From Streptomyces sp. NBC_00554 (GTDB taxonomy: Bacteria > Actinomycetota > Actinomycetes > Streptomycetales > Streptomycetaceae), in assembly GCF_041431135.1 (NCBI RefSeq), contig NZ_CP107799.1:3844001-3908000 (forward strand): DNA of 64,000 bases, in the 5' to 3' direction. Made by a program: the position numbers and the translations under genes. This document shows, piece after piece, positions 49,670 through 59,225 of this stretch. The notes beneath the pieces are model-generated. The model did not search any database, had not been told where the DNA came from, and saw only the letters and a list, made by a program, of their open reading frames with translations. Numbering within the stretch: the stretch's first letter is position 1; each line of letters opens with the position of its first letter.

Positions 49670-52087
49670 TCAGTTGACGGCGTCGACCTCCCCGTCCGCC
49701 AACTCCACGTCGTGCACCAGCGGTTCATCGGTCACGACCACATGCCGTGCACGGGGCGCGTACGAAGGAGCCGTCGCGGCCACCAGATAGGTGCCCGGGA
49801 CAGGGACCGAGACGATGTACGAGCCGTCCGCCAGGGACGTCACGCGGTCGAGCTGGCGGCCGCCCTTGGAGAGCAGCAGGATGACTGCGCCGTCGACCGG
49901 GGCGCCCTCCCCGTCGCGGACGAAGCCGTGGACCACCGTCGCGCCGGACGAGGCCGCTGCAGGGGCGGGCCCCGAACCGTCCTCCTTCGGCTCCACGGCC
50001 AGATGCGGCAGCCGCTTCTCCAGACCGGCGGGCAGCCACCAGTTGGACTTGCCGAGCAGATGCATCGCGGCCGGCACCAGGGCCGTACGGAGGATGAAGG
50101 CGTCCAGGGCGACCGCCGCCGCCAGGCCGACTCCCGCCATCGCGGCGCCCGTGTCGCCGCTCAGTACGAAGGCCAGGAAGACGCAAACCATGATCAGGGC
50201 GGCGGAGTTGATGACGCGGCTGGTCTCCGCCAGGCCGACGCGGACCGCCCGTGCGTTGTCCTTCGTGTGCACCCATTCCTCGTGCATCCGGCTCACCAGG
50301 AACACCTGGTAGTCCATCGAGAGGCCGAAGAGGAGCGAGAGCATGATGACGGGCAGGAAGGAGTTGATCGGGCCTTCCTTGCCGAGGCCCAGCAGATCCA
50401 GGCCCCAGCCGTACTGGAAGACCGCGACGAGTACGCCGAAGGACGCGGCGGCCGCGATCAGGTTCATCACCGCCGCCGTCAGCGGTACGACGATCGAGCG
50501 GAAGGCGACCATCAGGAGCAGGAAGCCCAGGCCGATGATCGCCAGGACGAAGTACGGCAGCCGGTCCGCGGTCACGGACGAGAAGTCCTTGGAGACCGCT
50601 GTCACGCCGCCGACATGGGCGGTGACGCCCGCGTCCGGGATCACCTGGTCGCGCAGAGTGTCGATGAGCTCGTCCGTCTCGACGGACTGCGGTGACGTGG
50701 CCGGCACCACCTGGATCACCGTGACGCCCTGGCCGGGCGGCAGGGCGACCACCTGGGCGACGCCCTCGGTCTCGCGGATGCCGGTGACCAGGGCGGTGGT
50801 GTCGGGGCTCTCCGTGACCACCTGGAGGGGGCCGTTGAAGCCGGGGCCGAAGCCCTCGGCCAGCAGGTCGTACGCCTGCCGGGTCGTCGACGACGCGTCG
50901 TCGTTGCCCTGGTCGGTCGTGCCGAGCCGGAGCGACAGCAGAGGCAGCGCGAGGACCGCCATGACGACCACGGCCAGCGCGGCGACCTTTCGCGGGTGCC
51001 GCTCGACGTTCGCGGACCAGCGCACCGCCAGGCCGCTCGTACGGTCGGGCTGCGGTCCCTCGGCGGCGAGCTTGCGCCGCTGGCGGCGGCTGAGCACCCG
51101 GGTGCCGAGCAGGCCGAGCAGTGCGGGCAGCAGGGTGATGGCCGCGAGGACGCTCAGCACGACGGTGACCGCCGTGCCGACGACCACGCCGTCCAGGAAG
51201 CGCATGTTCATCACGAGCATTCCGGCGAGCGCGATGACCACCGTGCCGCCCGCGAACAGCACTGCCCGGCCGGAGGTGTTGAGGGCAGTGACCGCCGCGT
51301 CCTCCGGCTTCTCGCCGCGCATGATGCCGCGCCGGTGCCGGGTGACGATGAACAGCGCGTAGTCGATGCCGACGCCGAGACCGATCAACGTGGCGAGGAG
51401 CGAGGCGAGTTCGGGCACGTTCGTGACATGGCTGAGGAGCTGGGTCGAGAACATGCCGGTGCCCACGCCGAAGATGGCGATGCCGATCGGCAGCAGCATC
51501 GCGAGGAACGAGCCGAAGGCCAGGTACAGGACGATCGCGGCCGCGGCGACGCCCACCAGCTCGGCGAGGCCGGTCGGCGGCTCCTGGACCCGCTGGATCG
51601 CCTGACCGCCCAACTCCACCTCGAGGCCCGCGCGTTCGGCGTCCTGCGAGGTGTCGACGACGTCCTGGACGAGCTCCTTGGGCACCGCGTTCGCCTGCTC
51701 GGCGAAGGTGACCTGGGCGTAGGCGATCCGCCCGTCCTCACTGATCTGCGCGGCGCCCCCGGCCGCGTACGGGTTCGTGACGTCGCCGACGCCCTTCATC
51801 TTGCCGATCTCGACGAGCGCGGGCTCGATCCGGGACCGTACGGACTCGTCCCGTACCGATCCGCTGTCGACCTTCCACACCACCGTGTCGGTGTCGCCCG
51901 CCCGCTCCGGGAAGGCCTTCTCCATCAGGTCGTACGCGCTCTTGGAGTCCGTGTTGGGAAGAGAGAAGGTGTCCGCATAGTTCGTGCCCGCGGCCGAACC
52001 CGCGAAGCCGAGTCCGAACAGCGCCCCCACCCACAGCAACAGGACCACCAGCCGGTGCCGATAGCACCACCGTGCCAATGTCGCCAC
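49670..52087 (-). CDS. MMPL-family RND transporter fused to a carboxypeptidase-regulatory-like domain
   Basis: The 805-aa protein starts at GTG 52087 behind AGGAG. Two MMPL units each have a large outer loop and five or six membrane helices. Conserved segments include GVGIDYALFIVTRHRRGI and LFGLSMDYQVFLVSRMHEEW, which hold the Asp-Tyr pair for proton coupling. It would export lipids or hydrophobic small molecules with the proton gradient. The last ~90 residues (VVHGFVRDGEGAPVDGAVIL, GSYIVSVPVPGTYLVAATAP) form a carboxypeptidase-regulatory-like beta-sandwich, an uncommon addition. It is divergent from a two-component system, which may control it. Confidence 0.88.
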   Translation of the reverse strand: MATLARWCYRHRLVVLLLWVGALFGLGFAGSAAGTNYADTFSLPNTDSKSAYDLMEKAFPERAGDTDTVVWKVDSGSVRDESVRSRIEPALVEIGKMKGVGDVTNPYAAGGAAQISEDGRIAYAQVTFAEQANAVPKELVQDVVDTSQDAERAGLEVELGGQAIQRVQEPPTGLAELVGVAAAAIVLYLAFGSFLAMLLPIGIAIFGVGTGMFSTQLLSHVTNVPELASLLATLIGLGVGIDYALFIVTRHRRGIMRGEKPEDAAVTALNTSGRAVLFAGGTVVIALAGMLVMNMRFLDGVVVGTAVTVVLSVLAAITLLPALLGLLGTRVLSRRQRRKLAAEGPQPDRTSGLAVRWSANVERHPRKVAALAVVVMAVLALPLLSLRLGTTDQGNDDASSTTRQAYDLLAEGFGPGFNGPLQVVTESPDTTALVTGIRETEGVAQVVALPPGQGVTVIQVVPATSPQSVETDELIDTLRDQVIPDAGVTAHVGGVTAVSKDFSSVTADRLPYFVLAIIGLGFLLLMVAFRSIVVPLTAAVMNLIAAAASFGVLVAVFQYGWGLDLLGLGKEGPINSFLPVIMLSLLFGLSMDYQVFLVSRMHEEWVHTKDNARAVRVGLAETSRVINSAALIMVCVFLAFVLSGDTGAAMAGVGLAAAVALDAFILRTALVPAAMHLLGKSNWWLPAGLEKRLPHLAVEPKEDGSGPAPAAASSGATVVHGFVRDGEGAPVDGAVILLLSKGGRQLDRVTSLADGSYIVSVPVPGTYLVAATAPSYAPRARHVVVTDEPLVHDVELADGEVDAVN

Positions 52088-52236
52088 GCTCAACGCTCCT
52101 TCGTCGGGTCCCCCGGGTCCTGAGCCCTCAGGATCTCCGCAGCTCCCTCCGCAGGGCACCGCCCGCCCATGACTCTCAAGGAACTCCAAGGAGAGGGAAC
52201 GGGCCCGTTGTCAGTGGGGGCGCGGATACTGGGGGC

Positions 52237-52926
52237 ATGACCGCTCTGGAGGGGGCCACCGTCCTCGTCGTCGAGGACGAGCCGAGCATCGCCGACGTCC
52301 TGACCATCGCCCTGCGCTACCACCGCTTCGAGGTGATGGTGGCGAGCACCGTCCGCCAGGCGCTCACGCTCGCCGAGCGCACCCGCCCCGACGCGGCGCT
52401 GCTCGACGTGATGCTGCCGGACGGCGACGGGCGGGCGCTGGGCCGTGAACTGCGCCTGCGGCAGCCGGACCTGGCGATCGTGTTCCTCACCGCGCGGGAC
52501 GCGCCGGCCGAGATCGTGGGCGCGCTCGGCTTCGGCGACGACTACATCACCAAGCCGTTCAACATCGACGAGGTCGTCGCCCGGATCACCGCCGTACTGC
52601 GCCGCACGCGCCCGGCGGACATCCTGCCGGAGCGGCCGCCCCTGCGGTACGGCGATCTCGAGTTGGACGAGACGACGTACCGCGTGCACCGCGGGGACCG
52701 CACGGTGGAGCTCACCCCCACCGAGTACGCCCTGCTGCGCTTCCTGGTCCGCAACGGCGGGCGGATCGTCCCCAAGGAGCAACTCCTGCGCCACGTATGG
52801 CAGTACGAGCACTCGGCCGAGTCGACCGTCGTGGAGACGTACATCAGTTATCTGCGCCGCAAGCTGGAACCGCTGGGGCCGCCGGTGATACAGACCCGGC
52901 GGGGCGTCGGATACGGGCTCGCATGA
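52237..52926 (+). CDS. OmpR-family response regulator
   Basis: The 229-aa protein starts at ATG 52237. The receiver domain has the acidic pair VVEDEPS, the phosphorylation Asp in ALLDVMLPDGDGR and Lys in DYITKPFN. The C-terminal winged helix is of the Trans_reg_C type (ELTPTEYALLRFLVRNGG, VVETYISYLRRKLE). Its stop overlaps the kinase start by 4 bases (ATGA). Targets are not known; the divergent MMPL gene, 150 bases away, is a natural candidate. Confidence 0.92.
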   Translation: MTALEGATVLVVEDEPSIADVLTIALRYHRFEVMVASTVRQALTLAERTRPDAALLDVMLPDGDGRALGRELRLRQPDLAIVFLTARDAPAEIVGALGFGDDYITKPFNIDEVVARITAVLRRTRPADILPERPPLRYGDLELDETTYRVHRGDRTVELTPTEYALLRFLVRNGGRIVPKEQLLRHVWQYEHSAESTVVETYISYLRRKLEPLGPPVIQTRRGVGYGLA

Positions 52927-54398
52927 GTGTCTGGCGCGTGGTGATACCGCCCGTGCGGATCCGCCGTCCGCACAGCCACCACGGGATCCACTCGCTGCGC
53001 GGCGGACTGACGCTCGCGAACGTGGCGCTGCTGGCCCTGGGCATCATCATGGCGACCGCCGTGAGCCTGATGGGCATGCGGCACTATCTGCTCGACCAGG
53101 TCGACGCCGAGCTGGTCAAGACACGCGACTCGCTGGGCAGTTCGCAGCTCACAATGCGGCAGATCGACTCGCTGAGCGCGCTGGCGTTCATACGCGACCG
53201 GCTCGTACCGCAGACGGACGAGTCGCCGAAGCCCGACTCGATCTACGCGGCGGTCGACACGCACGGGGCGGTCATCGCGATAGGCGGCATCAAGCCGACC
53301 AACGCCCAACGCGCACTGGCCGCTGCCGTGGACAACCCGCGCGCACTCGCCGACGACACCGAACCGCAGGACATCAACGTGAACAGCGCCGACTACCGGG
53401 CGACCGGGACGCGGCTCGCGGACGGCACGTACGTCCTGCTCGCCAACTCCACAGACGGACTGCACACGGGCATCGCGAAGGCGCTCAAACTCGATGTGGC
53501 CTTCGGGACACTGCTGTTGGCGCTGCTCGGATGCCTGACGATGTTCAGCGTGCGCCGCCGGATGCGGCCGCTGGAGGACATGGTGGAGACCTCGTCGGCG
53601 ATCGCCGAGGGGGATCTGACCCGGCGGGTGCCCTCCAACCGCCATCCGACCCAGGAGGTCGAGCAGCTGCGGATCGCCCTCAACTCCATGCTCCACCAGG
53701 TCGAGTCGGCGCACCGGACGCGTGAGCAGAGCGCGGCCCAGCTGCGCCGGTTCGTCGGGGACGCCTCGCACGAGCTGCGCACACCGCTGTCGGCGATACG
53801 CGGCTATCTCCAGCTGATCGAGAAGGGCATGCTGCCCGATCCGGCCGAGCGCAGGCGGGCCTGGGACCGGATGCACGCGGAGGCCGACCGCATGGGGCGC
53901 CTCGTGGACGAGCTGCTCACCCTGGCCCGGCTCGACCAGCGGCCCGAACTGCGCTTCAAGAACGTCGACTTGAGCCGTCTGGTCCGGGACGCAGCGGAGG
54001 ATCTGCGGGCCCAGCAGCCGGGCCGCCCGGTGACCGTCGGCGCCGACGGCACGCTCCTCGTGCACGCCGACGAGTCGGGGCTGCGGCAGGTGCTCGGCAA
54101 CCTCGTGGGCAACGTACGCACCCATACGCCCGCGGAGGTGCCGGTGCGGCTCGGTCTGGAGCGCGAGGACGGTGTCGTACGACTGTGTGTCGCGGACGAG
54201 GGTCCCGGTCTCGCGGCGGACGACGCGGCGCGTATCTTCGACCGGTTCTTCCGGGCGGGCGGCGGGGCGGGCAGCGGGCTCGGCATGGCGATCGTGCAGG
54301 GTGTGGTGACGGCGCACGGGGGCGAGGTGGCGGTGCGGACGTCGCCGGGTGCGGGGCTGGCGGTGACGGTGTCGCTGCCGGCGCGGCAGCGGGCTTGA
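52923..54398 (+). CDS. Membrane sensor histidine kinase, partner of the preceding regulator
   Basis: The 491-aa kinase starts at ATG 52923. Helices near residues 28-52 and 180-200 enclose an outer sensor of about 125 residues. A HAMP segment follows, then the phospho-acceptor box FVGDASHELRTPLSAIRGYL and the ATPase boxes (NLVGNVRTHTP, VADEGPGL, GAGSGLGMAIV). The ligand is unknown. It would phosphorylate the response regulator encoded just upstream. Confidence 0.92.
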   Translation: MSVWRVVIPPVRIRRPHSHHGIHSLRGGLTLANVALLALGIIMATAVSLMGMRHYLLDQVDAELVKTRDSLGSSQLTMRQIDSLSALAFIRDRLVPQTDESPKPDSIYAAVDTHGAVIAIGGIKPTNAQRALAAAVDNPRALADDTEPQDINVNSADYRATGTRLADGTYVLLANSTDGLHTGIAKALKLDVAFGTLLLALLGCLTMFSVRRRMRPLEDMVETSSAIAEGDLTRRVPSNRHPTQEVEQLRIALNSMLHQVESAHRTREQSAAQLRRFVGDASHELRTPLSAIRGYLQLIEKGMLPDPAERRRAWDRMHAEADRMGRLVDELLTLARLDQRPELRFKNVDLSRLVRDAAEDLRAQQPGRPVTVGADGTLLVHADESGLRQVLGNLVGNVRTHTPAEVPVRLGLEREDGVVRLCVADEGPGLAADDAARIFDRFFRAGGGAGSGLGMAIVQGVVTAHGGEVAVRTSPGAGLAVTVSLPARQRA

Positions 54399-54504
54399 GC
54401 GCGCTTGTCGGGCCCTTGCTCGGCCTGCGCGAGTTCGCCTGACTAAATACGGATCACGTGGTTGTCGTCGCCACGCGCCCTGGTGAAAGGTCGGATGAGG
54501 GCCG

Positions 54505-54909
54505 TCACGCGGACGACGCGGCCACGACCACCCACACCGTCTTCCCGTAGCGCCCCCGGCTCCACACCCCCCACGCCTCGGCGATGCTCTCGACGATGTG
54601 GAGCCCGCGGCCGGTCTCCTCCCACTCGGCGACCGTCCGCAGCCGGGGTTCGGTGAAGCCTTCGTCGGAGACCTCGATGAAGCAGGAGCCGTCGGCGAGG
54701 GCGGTCACAGCGACCTCGAACTCCCGCTCGAGGAGCGGGCCGTGGCGCACCACGTTGGTCGCCAGCTCGGAGACGAGCAGGACGGCGTCCGCGAGGACCG
54801 GGTCGTCGATGCTGTGGCCCCAGTCGGCCAGATGGTCCCGCACCCGGTGCCGGGCGAGACCGACGGATGCCGGATGCCGGGGCAGCCGGAACGAGTTGCG
54901 TCTCAGCAC
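54505..54909 (-). CDS. ATP-binding protein, RsbW/anti-sigma-like
   Basis: The 134-aa protein starts at GTG 54909 behind GAGGAG. It has the short HATPase_c_2 layout: LVSELATNVVRHG (N box), VSDEGFTEP (G1) and ETGRGLHIVESIAEAWGV (G2), ending GKTVWVVV. Streptomyces has many such proteins, some acting as anti-sigma serine kinases. The target is unknown. The end resembles the broken remnant at 32777, showing what that gene once encoded. Confidence 0.85.
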   Translation of the reverse strand: MLRRNSFRLPRHPASVGLARHRVRDHLADWGHSIDDPVLADAVLLVSELATNVVRHGPLLEREFEVAVTALADGSCFIEVSDEGFTEPRLRTVAEWEETGRGLHIVESIAEAWGVWSRGRYGKTVWVVVAASSA

Positions 54910-55037
54910 ATCGACTCCTCACCCCGCACACATCTCCGACACATGATGCTGCGTTGAGCGAGGGTGCGCTGTCACTCGGGTGAGTACCGACCCACGGGAT
55001 CACGACACTTGTCATACTCGGGAGATCGCGCCGCTTG

Positions 55038-56594
55038 TCATATCCAGCTCAGCCGCCAGAGGCGGAATACACCGGTCCCGTCCGACAGATACTGGCCACC
55101 GCCGACGTCCTCACTGCTGAGCACGTACTCCTTGCGCTGCCACAGGGGAATCAGCGGAACATCGCGGGCCACGACGTCCTGCAACTCCCGGAAGTCGGCG
55201 GTGGTGACGCTCCGGTCCTCGTTCTTCTGAGTGGCCAGAATCAGCCGGTCGACGTCCTTGCTGCTGTACCCGTTCTTCATGCTGTTGCCGGTACCGACGA
55301 GCGGGGCGCTGAAGGTGTCCGCGTCCGGGAAGTCGGCGACCCAGCCGACCGCCCATGCGTCCAACTCCCCGTCCGCGTAACGCTTCTGGAAGTCGGTCCA
55401 CTCGTACCCCTTGGTCTCCACTGCGAAGAGCCCGCCCGCCTCGAGCTGCCGTTTCAGCTCGGCGGCCTCTTCCTTCGCGACGCCCCGCCCCTCGGCGTAC
55501 CCGTAGGTGAAGCGGACCGGCAGCTGCACCCCGGCCTCCTCCAGCAGCGCCCGCGCCTTGTTCGCGTCGGGCTTGGGATTGGCGTCGAAGAACGAGGTCG
55601 AGTGGCCGGTGATGCCGGTGGGGACGAGCCCGTACAGCGGATCGGTGGTCCCTTTGTACGTCTCGCTGACCAGTTGCTCGCGGTTGATCAGCGCGGCGAT
55701 GGCCTGACGTACGCGGCGGTCGTGCAGTGGCGAATCCGCGCGGACATTCAGCACGAGATTGCGGCTCTCGGGGCTGTCGGCTTCCGTGACCCGCTGATTG
55801 GGATCGCTCGCCGTGAGTTCGGAGAGCACCTCGGGGGGCAACTGACGGGTGACGACATCGAACTCCTCCGCCTTCCAGGCCCTGTTCAGCGCCTGCGAGT
55901 CGGCGTAGTAGCGCAGCTCGATGGGCCGGCCGGTGTCCTTGACGGCGCCCTTGTAACGCGGGTTGGGATTCAGAACGGCGCGCCAGTTCTTCGTATACCT
56001 CTTCAGCACATACAGCCCGGTACCGTCCGCGCCGGTGTCCGTGCGCAGGCCGTCCTTCGGATAGCGGGTGTGGTCGACGATCGACCCGGCGCCGGTGGCC
56101 ACCTTGAACGGAAAGGTCGCGTCGGGCGAGGACAGATGAAAGGTCACCGTCTGCCCACTGGCCTCCACCGAACCGAGCGTGCCGAAGAGACTGGCGGGAC
56201 CCACCTCGGAGTTGATGTCCTTCACCCGGTCGAAGGAGAACTTCACGTCCTCGCCGGTCATCTTGAGCCCGCTCGGAAACGTCAGGTCGTCGCGCAGCGT
56301 GCAGCGGTACGTCCGCAGCCCACTCCCCACGAAGCCACAGCTCTCCGCCGCGTCCGGCACGGGGGTGGCACCGCCCGGCTCGAACGTCAGCAGCGTCTGG
56401 AACACATTGCTGAACAACGCCCAGGATCCGGCGTCGTACGCCCCCGCCGGGTCGAGCGACGTCACCACATCCGTCGTCCCGACCGTGATCGTCCTGTTCC
56501 TGTCCCCCTGCGACGGCAACAACTGCCAGCCGCCGACTCCCGCGCCCGCCAACACCAACAACGTCGCAAGAATCCGTATGCGAACGGATCGCAT
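55038..56594 (-). CDS. ABC-transporter solute-binding protein, family 5 (peptide/oligopeptide type)
   Basis: The 518-aa protein starts at ATG 56594 behind GGGGAGG. After a hydrophobic N-terminus (ILATLLVLAGAGVGGW) it shows the SBP_bac_5 pattern: ITVGTTDVVTSLDPAGAYD, LFSNVFQTLLTF, DLTFPSGLKMTGEDVKFSFD and DRRVRQAIAALINREQL. The segment lacks a lipobox Cys, so it is probably held by an uncleaved helix or released, not lipidated. No permease or ATPase genes are adjacent, which makes it an orphan binding protein. Confidence 0.85.
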   Translation of the reverse strand: MRSVRIRILATLLVLAGAGVGGWQLLPSQGDRNRTITVGTTDVVTSLDPAGAYDAGSWALFSNVFQTLLTFEPGGATPVPDAAESCGFVGSGLRTYRCTLRDDLTFPSGLKMTGEDVKFSFDRVKDINSEVGPASLFGTLGSVEASGQTVTFHLSSPDATFPFKVATGAGSIVDHTRYPKDGLRTDTGADGTGLYVLKRYTKNWRAVLNPNPRYKGAVKDTGRPIELRYYADSQALNRAWKAEEFDVVTRQLPPEVLSELTASDPNQRVTEADSPESRNLVLNVRADSPLHDRRVRQAIAALINREQLVSETYKGTTDPLYGLVPTGITGHSTSFFDANPKPDANKARALLEEAGVQLPVRFTYGYAEGRGVAKEEAAELKRQLEAGGLFAVETKGYEWTDFQKRYADGELDAWAVGWVADFPDADTFSAPLVGTGNSMKNGYSSKDVDRLILATQKNEDRSVTTADFRELQDVVARDVPLIPLWQRKEYVLSSEDVGGGQYLSDGTGVFRLWRLSWI

Positions 56595-56775
56595 CGGTTG
56601 CCTCCCCAGGCCCCACCCCCGCGTCACTCCCCAGTGACGCGGGTCACCTAACCACAGGAGTTTCAACCGAGGGAAGAGGTATCGGATGGCTCAAATAGGC
56701 TTGTGGGCAAGCGAGTTACCGCGGAGAGTCATGAGGGTTTCCCCTCCGGACAGGAGAGGACGGCGTCGCTGCGAC

Positions 56776-57459
56776 TCAGCGCCGGCGCTCGCGGTTCACA
56801 AAGTGAACCAAGGCAAGCAGCACCGCGAGAGCCCCGACAGAGCGGCTGACGAGCTCGAACAGATCCTTCTCCATCCCGTCCCGCAGTCCCAGCAGACCGG
56901 TCCACCCCGTCCACCGCAGGATGAGGGAGTAGATCCAACCGACCAGAGCCAAAGGGGCCAGTACGACGGCGAACCGGCCCTCACCCGAAGTACGCAGGGC
57001 AAGCAGGCTGCTGTACACCTCTCGCACGTCGAGCAGCGGAGGCTGCCCCTCCTCACCCCGAGCCCGGGCTTCATGGGCGTACCAGAGCGCGGCACCGGCC
57101 AGGCACAGGCAAAGCGCGACGATGGCCAGCGCCCTCGGACCGGATCCCGCCTGCTGCCAGGACGTCCACATCCATACGAAGGACCCGGCCCACATCACCC
57201 CACCCGACAGGCAGCAGGTCCTGATCACCCTGTCCCACCCGGAGGTCGCGCGGCGCAGGGTCCCGCTTGCGTGGACGACAAGCAGAATCGACATTGCGAT
57301 GGGGGCGAGCCGGGCCGCATCCCCGTAGTCACGAAGGTGCTGTTCCGTGGACGACTGTCCGCCTGGGAGATGCCACACCCTGTAGAACGTCCAGAACACT
57401 ACGAATAGCGCCGCCAGCAGCCAGCCGAGGCTCAGCCTTCCCGCTGCGGACGAGAGCAT
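56776..57459 (-). CDS. Hypothetical membrane protein
   Basis: The 227-aa protein is read from ATG 57459 behind AGAAGG. It has five or six hydrophobic helices (LSLGWLLAALFVVFWTF, IAMSILLVVHASG, GVMWAGSFVWMWTSW, LAIVALCLCLAGAALWYA, VLLALVHFVNRERRR at the end). No family is recognised. It stands between the solute-binding protein and the metallophosphoesterase, all on the minus strand. Function unknown. Confidence 0.6.
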   Translation of the reverse strand: MLSSAAGRLSLGWLLAALFVVFWTFYRVWHLPGGQSSTEQHLRDYGDAARLAPIAMSILLVVHASGTLRRATSGWDRVIRTCCLSGGVMWAGSFVWMWTSWQQAGSGPRALAIVALCLCLAGAALWYAHEARARGEEGQPPLLDVREVYSSLLALRTSGEGRFAVVLAPLALVGWIYSLILRWTGWTGLLGLRDGMEKDLFELVSRSVGALAVLLALVHFVNRERRR

Positions 57460-57522
57460 GATCCTTCTGGGCTTGGTCACAAGGCGCAATCAAAGACCAG
57501 GACCCTATGAAAGGGCAGAGCC

Positions 57523-58854
57523 TCAGGCCTGCCGCGAAGCCAGCTCCACCACCGTGATGTCCGACGGCGCCCCGACCCGCGTAGGCGGCCCCCACGCCCC
57601 CGCACCCCGGCTCACGTACAACTGCGTGTCCCCGTACCGCTCCAGCCCGGCCAGAGTCGGATTCGCGAGGTCCGCGATGAAGTTGCCCGGCCACAGCTGG
57701 CCTCCGTGGGTGTGGCCGGAGAGCTGGAGGTCGACGCCGTGTTCGACGGCGTCGTGGATCTGGACCGGCTGGTGGGCCAGTAGGACGCTCGTCCGTGACG
57801 TGTCCCGGTCGCCGAGCGCCTTGGTGAAGTCGGGGCCCTGGCCCTCGCTCTCGCCAGCCACGTCGTTCACCCCGGCGAGGTCGAAGGCGGGCAGTTCCAC
57901 GCGAGCGTTCTCCAACGGGCGCAGACCGAGCCGTCGTACCTCCTCGACCCACTGCTCGGCACCGGAGAAGTACTCATGATTGCCGGTGACGAAGAACGCC
58001 CCGTGCCGGGCCTTGAGCTGGGCGAGAGGAGCAGCCGCGGGCCCGAGATCCTTCACACTGCCGTCGACCAGGTCACCGACCACCGCGATGAGATCGGGCT
58101 GGGTGGAGTTGATGGTGTCGACAACACGCTGCGCGAAGCCACGCCCAAGAACCGGCCCCAGATGGATGTCGCTCACCACCGCGATCCGGAACCCGTGCGC
58201 GGACCGAGGCAGCTTGGCCAGCGGCACGGTCACCCGCTTGACCGAGGGCCCACGCAGAACGCCGTACGTCCCGTACCCAACAGTCCCTACCGCCGCAGCA
58301 GCCGCGACACCCCCCACCACCCGGGAGACGAAGAGACGCCGAGACGGCCCGCCCCCCGCAAAACCGCCAGAAGGGGACGTACCGGAACGTCCGCCCGCAG
58401 CGGCTGGCGCGTCAACACCGCCCCCCTCTTGAGCAACCGATTCCGCGCCAGACCGAGGACGGATGCTCCGGTGCGGCCCCGACCCGACGACAACCGCGGG
58501 CGGGGCAGACACGTCAGGCTCGGCAGCAGTCCCCCGCCGCTCCAGGAACCGCCGCAGCAACGGCCGTACGACCTCCCCCACGAACAGGGCAAGACCGAGG
58601 TAGATGAACAGCGCCAGCCACAGGAACCCGGGCCAGGCCAAGGTTTGCTGGAGCCAGAACGGCGCACCGCCGCGCTCGGCGACGAGAGCCGTGACCATCA
58701 GCACGGGCCCGGCGACGAACACGACGGCACCCGCACGGCGGGCAAGCCCCGGCCCGCGGGTCGTGTCGCGCACCAGGCGGCGCCACTCGTACCAGTGCAG
58801 TGCCACGATGGCGGCCACCACAGCCACCAGGATGATCACAAAGACGACGACCAC
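57523..58854 (-). CDS. Membrane metallophosphoesterase
   Basis: The 443-aa protein is read from GTG 58854 behind GGGGG. Four N-terminal membrane helices, a Pro/Ser/Gly linker and another hydrophobic stretch lead to a calcineurin-like domain with all metal motifs: VVSDIHLGPV, VVGDLVDG, TGNHEYF, LAHQP and SGHTHGGQLWP. It probably hydrolyses a phosphate ester at the outer or inner membrane face; YkuE/YaeI-type relatives act on lipid precursors. Substrate not known. Confidence 0.88.
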   Translation of the reverse strand: MVVVFVIILVAVVAAIVALHWYEWRRLVRDTTRGPGLARRAGAVVFVAGPVLMVTALVAERGGAPFWLQQTLAWPGFLWLALFIYLGLALFVGEVVRPLLRRFLERRGTAAEPDVSAPPAVVVGSGPHRSIRPRSGAESVAQEGGGVDAPAAAGGRSGTSPSGGFAGGGPSRRLFVSRVVGGVAAAAAVGTVGYGTYGVLRGPSVKRVTVPLAKLPRSAHGFRIAVVSDIHLGPVLGRGFAQRVVDTINSTQPDLIAVVGDLVDGSVKDLGPAAAPLAQLKARHGAFFVTGNHEYFSGAEQWVEEVRRLGLRPLENARVELPAFDLAGVNDVAGESEGQGPDFTKALGDRDTSRTSVLLAHQPVQIHDAVEHGVDLQLSGHTHGGQLWPGNFIADLANPTLAGLERYGDTQLYVSRGAGAWGPPTRVGAPSDITVVELASRQA

Positions 58855-58870
58855 GGTCTCGTACCCCCGG

Positions 58871-59134
58871 TTATGACGACGACGTCTGAGACGACGCCGT
58901 CTCGCGCAAGGCGCGGACCCCGCGCAACCCGATGCCCCCGACAACCGTCCCCAACACAAAGGAGACGACGGCGAGCGTCAGGTGCACCCAGAGGTACGCC
59001 GTCGGATCCCCCGCGTCGTCGAACGCGAGCCCGCTGCCGTCCTTGAACAGATTCTTGATGAAAGTGATCCAGATGACCCAGCTCCACACCCCGAAGGCGA
59101 GCAGGAACCAGGAGACGGGGCGGGTGAGCTTCAT
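58871..59134 (-). CDS. Small two-helix membrane protein (SCO4848-like)
   Basis: The 87-aa protein starts at ATG 59134 and begins MKLTRPVSWFLLAFGVWSWV. Two helices are separated by a short loop (KDGSGLAFDDAGDPTAYLWV), and the protein ends in a Ser/Thr tail. It resembles what I remember as the SCO4848 family of Streptomyces membrane proteins; that match is from memory. The stop lies 16 bases before the metallophosphoesterase start, so they are probably co-transcribed. Confidence 0.7.
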   Translation of the reverse strand: MKLTRPVSWFLLAFGVWSWVIWITFIKNLFKDGSGLAFDDAGDPTAYLWVHLTLAVVSFVLGTVVGGIGLRGVRALRETASSQTSSS

Positions 59135-59225
59135 GGGTTCAGTATCGCCGTCGCCGGCCGGTACCCGGCGCCGGGGTGGGGAGGGGGTTGGGACTTCGCG
59201 CCCGGCGCCCTGTACTTTCTCGACC

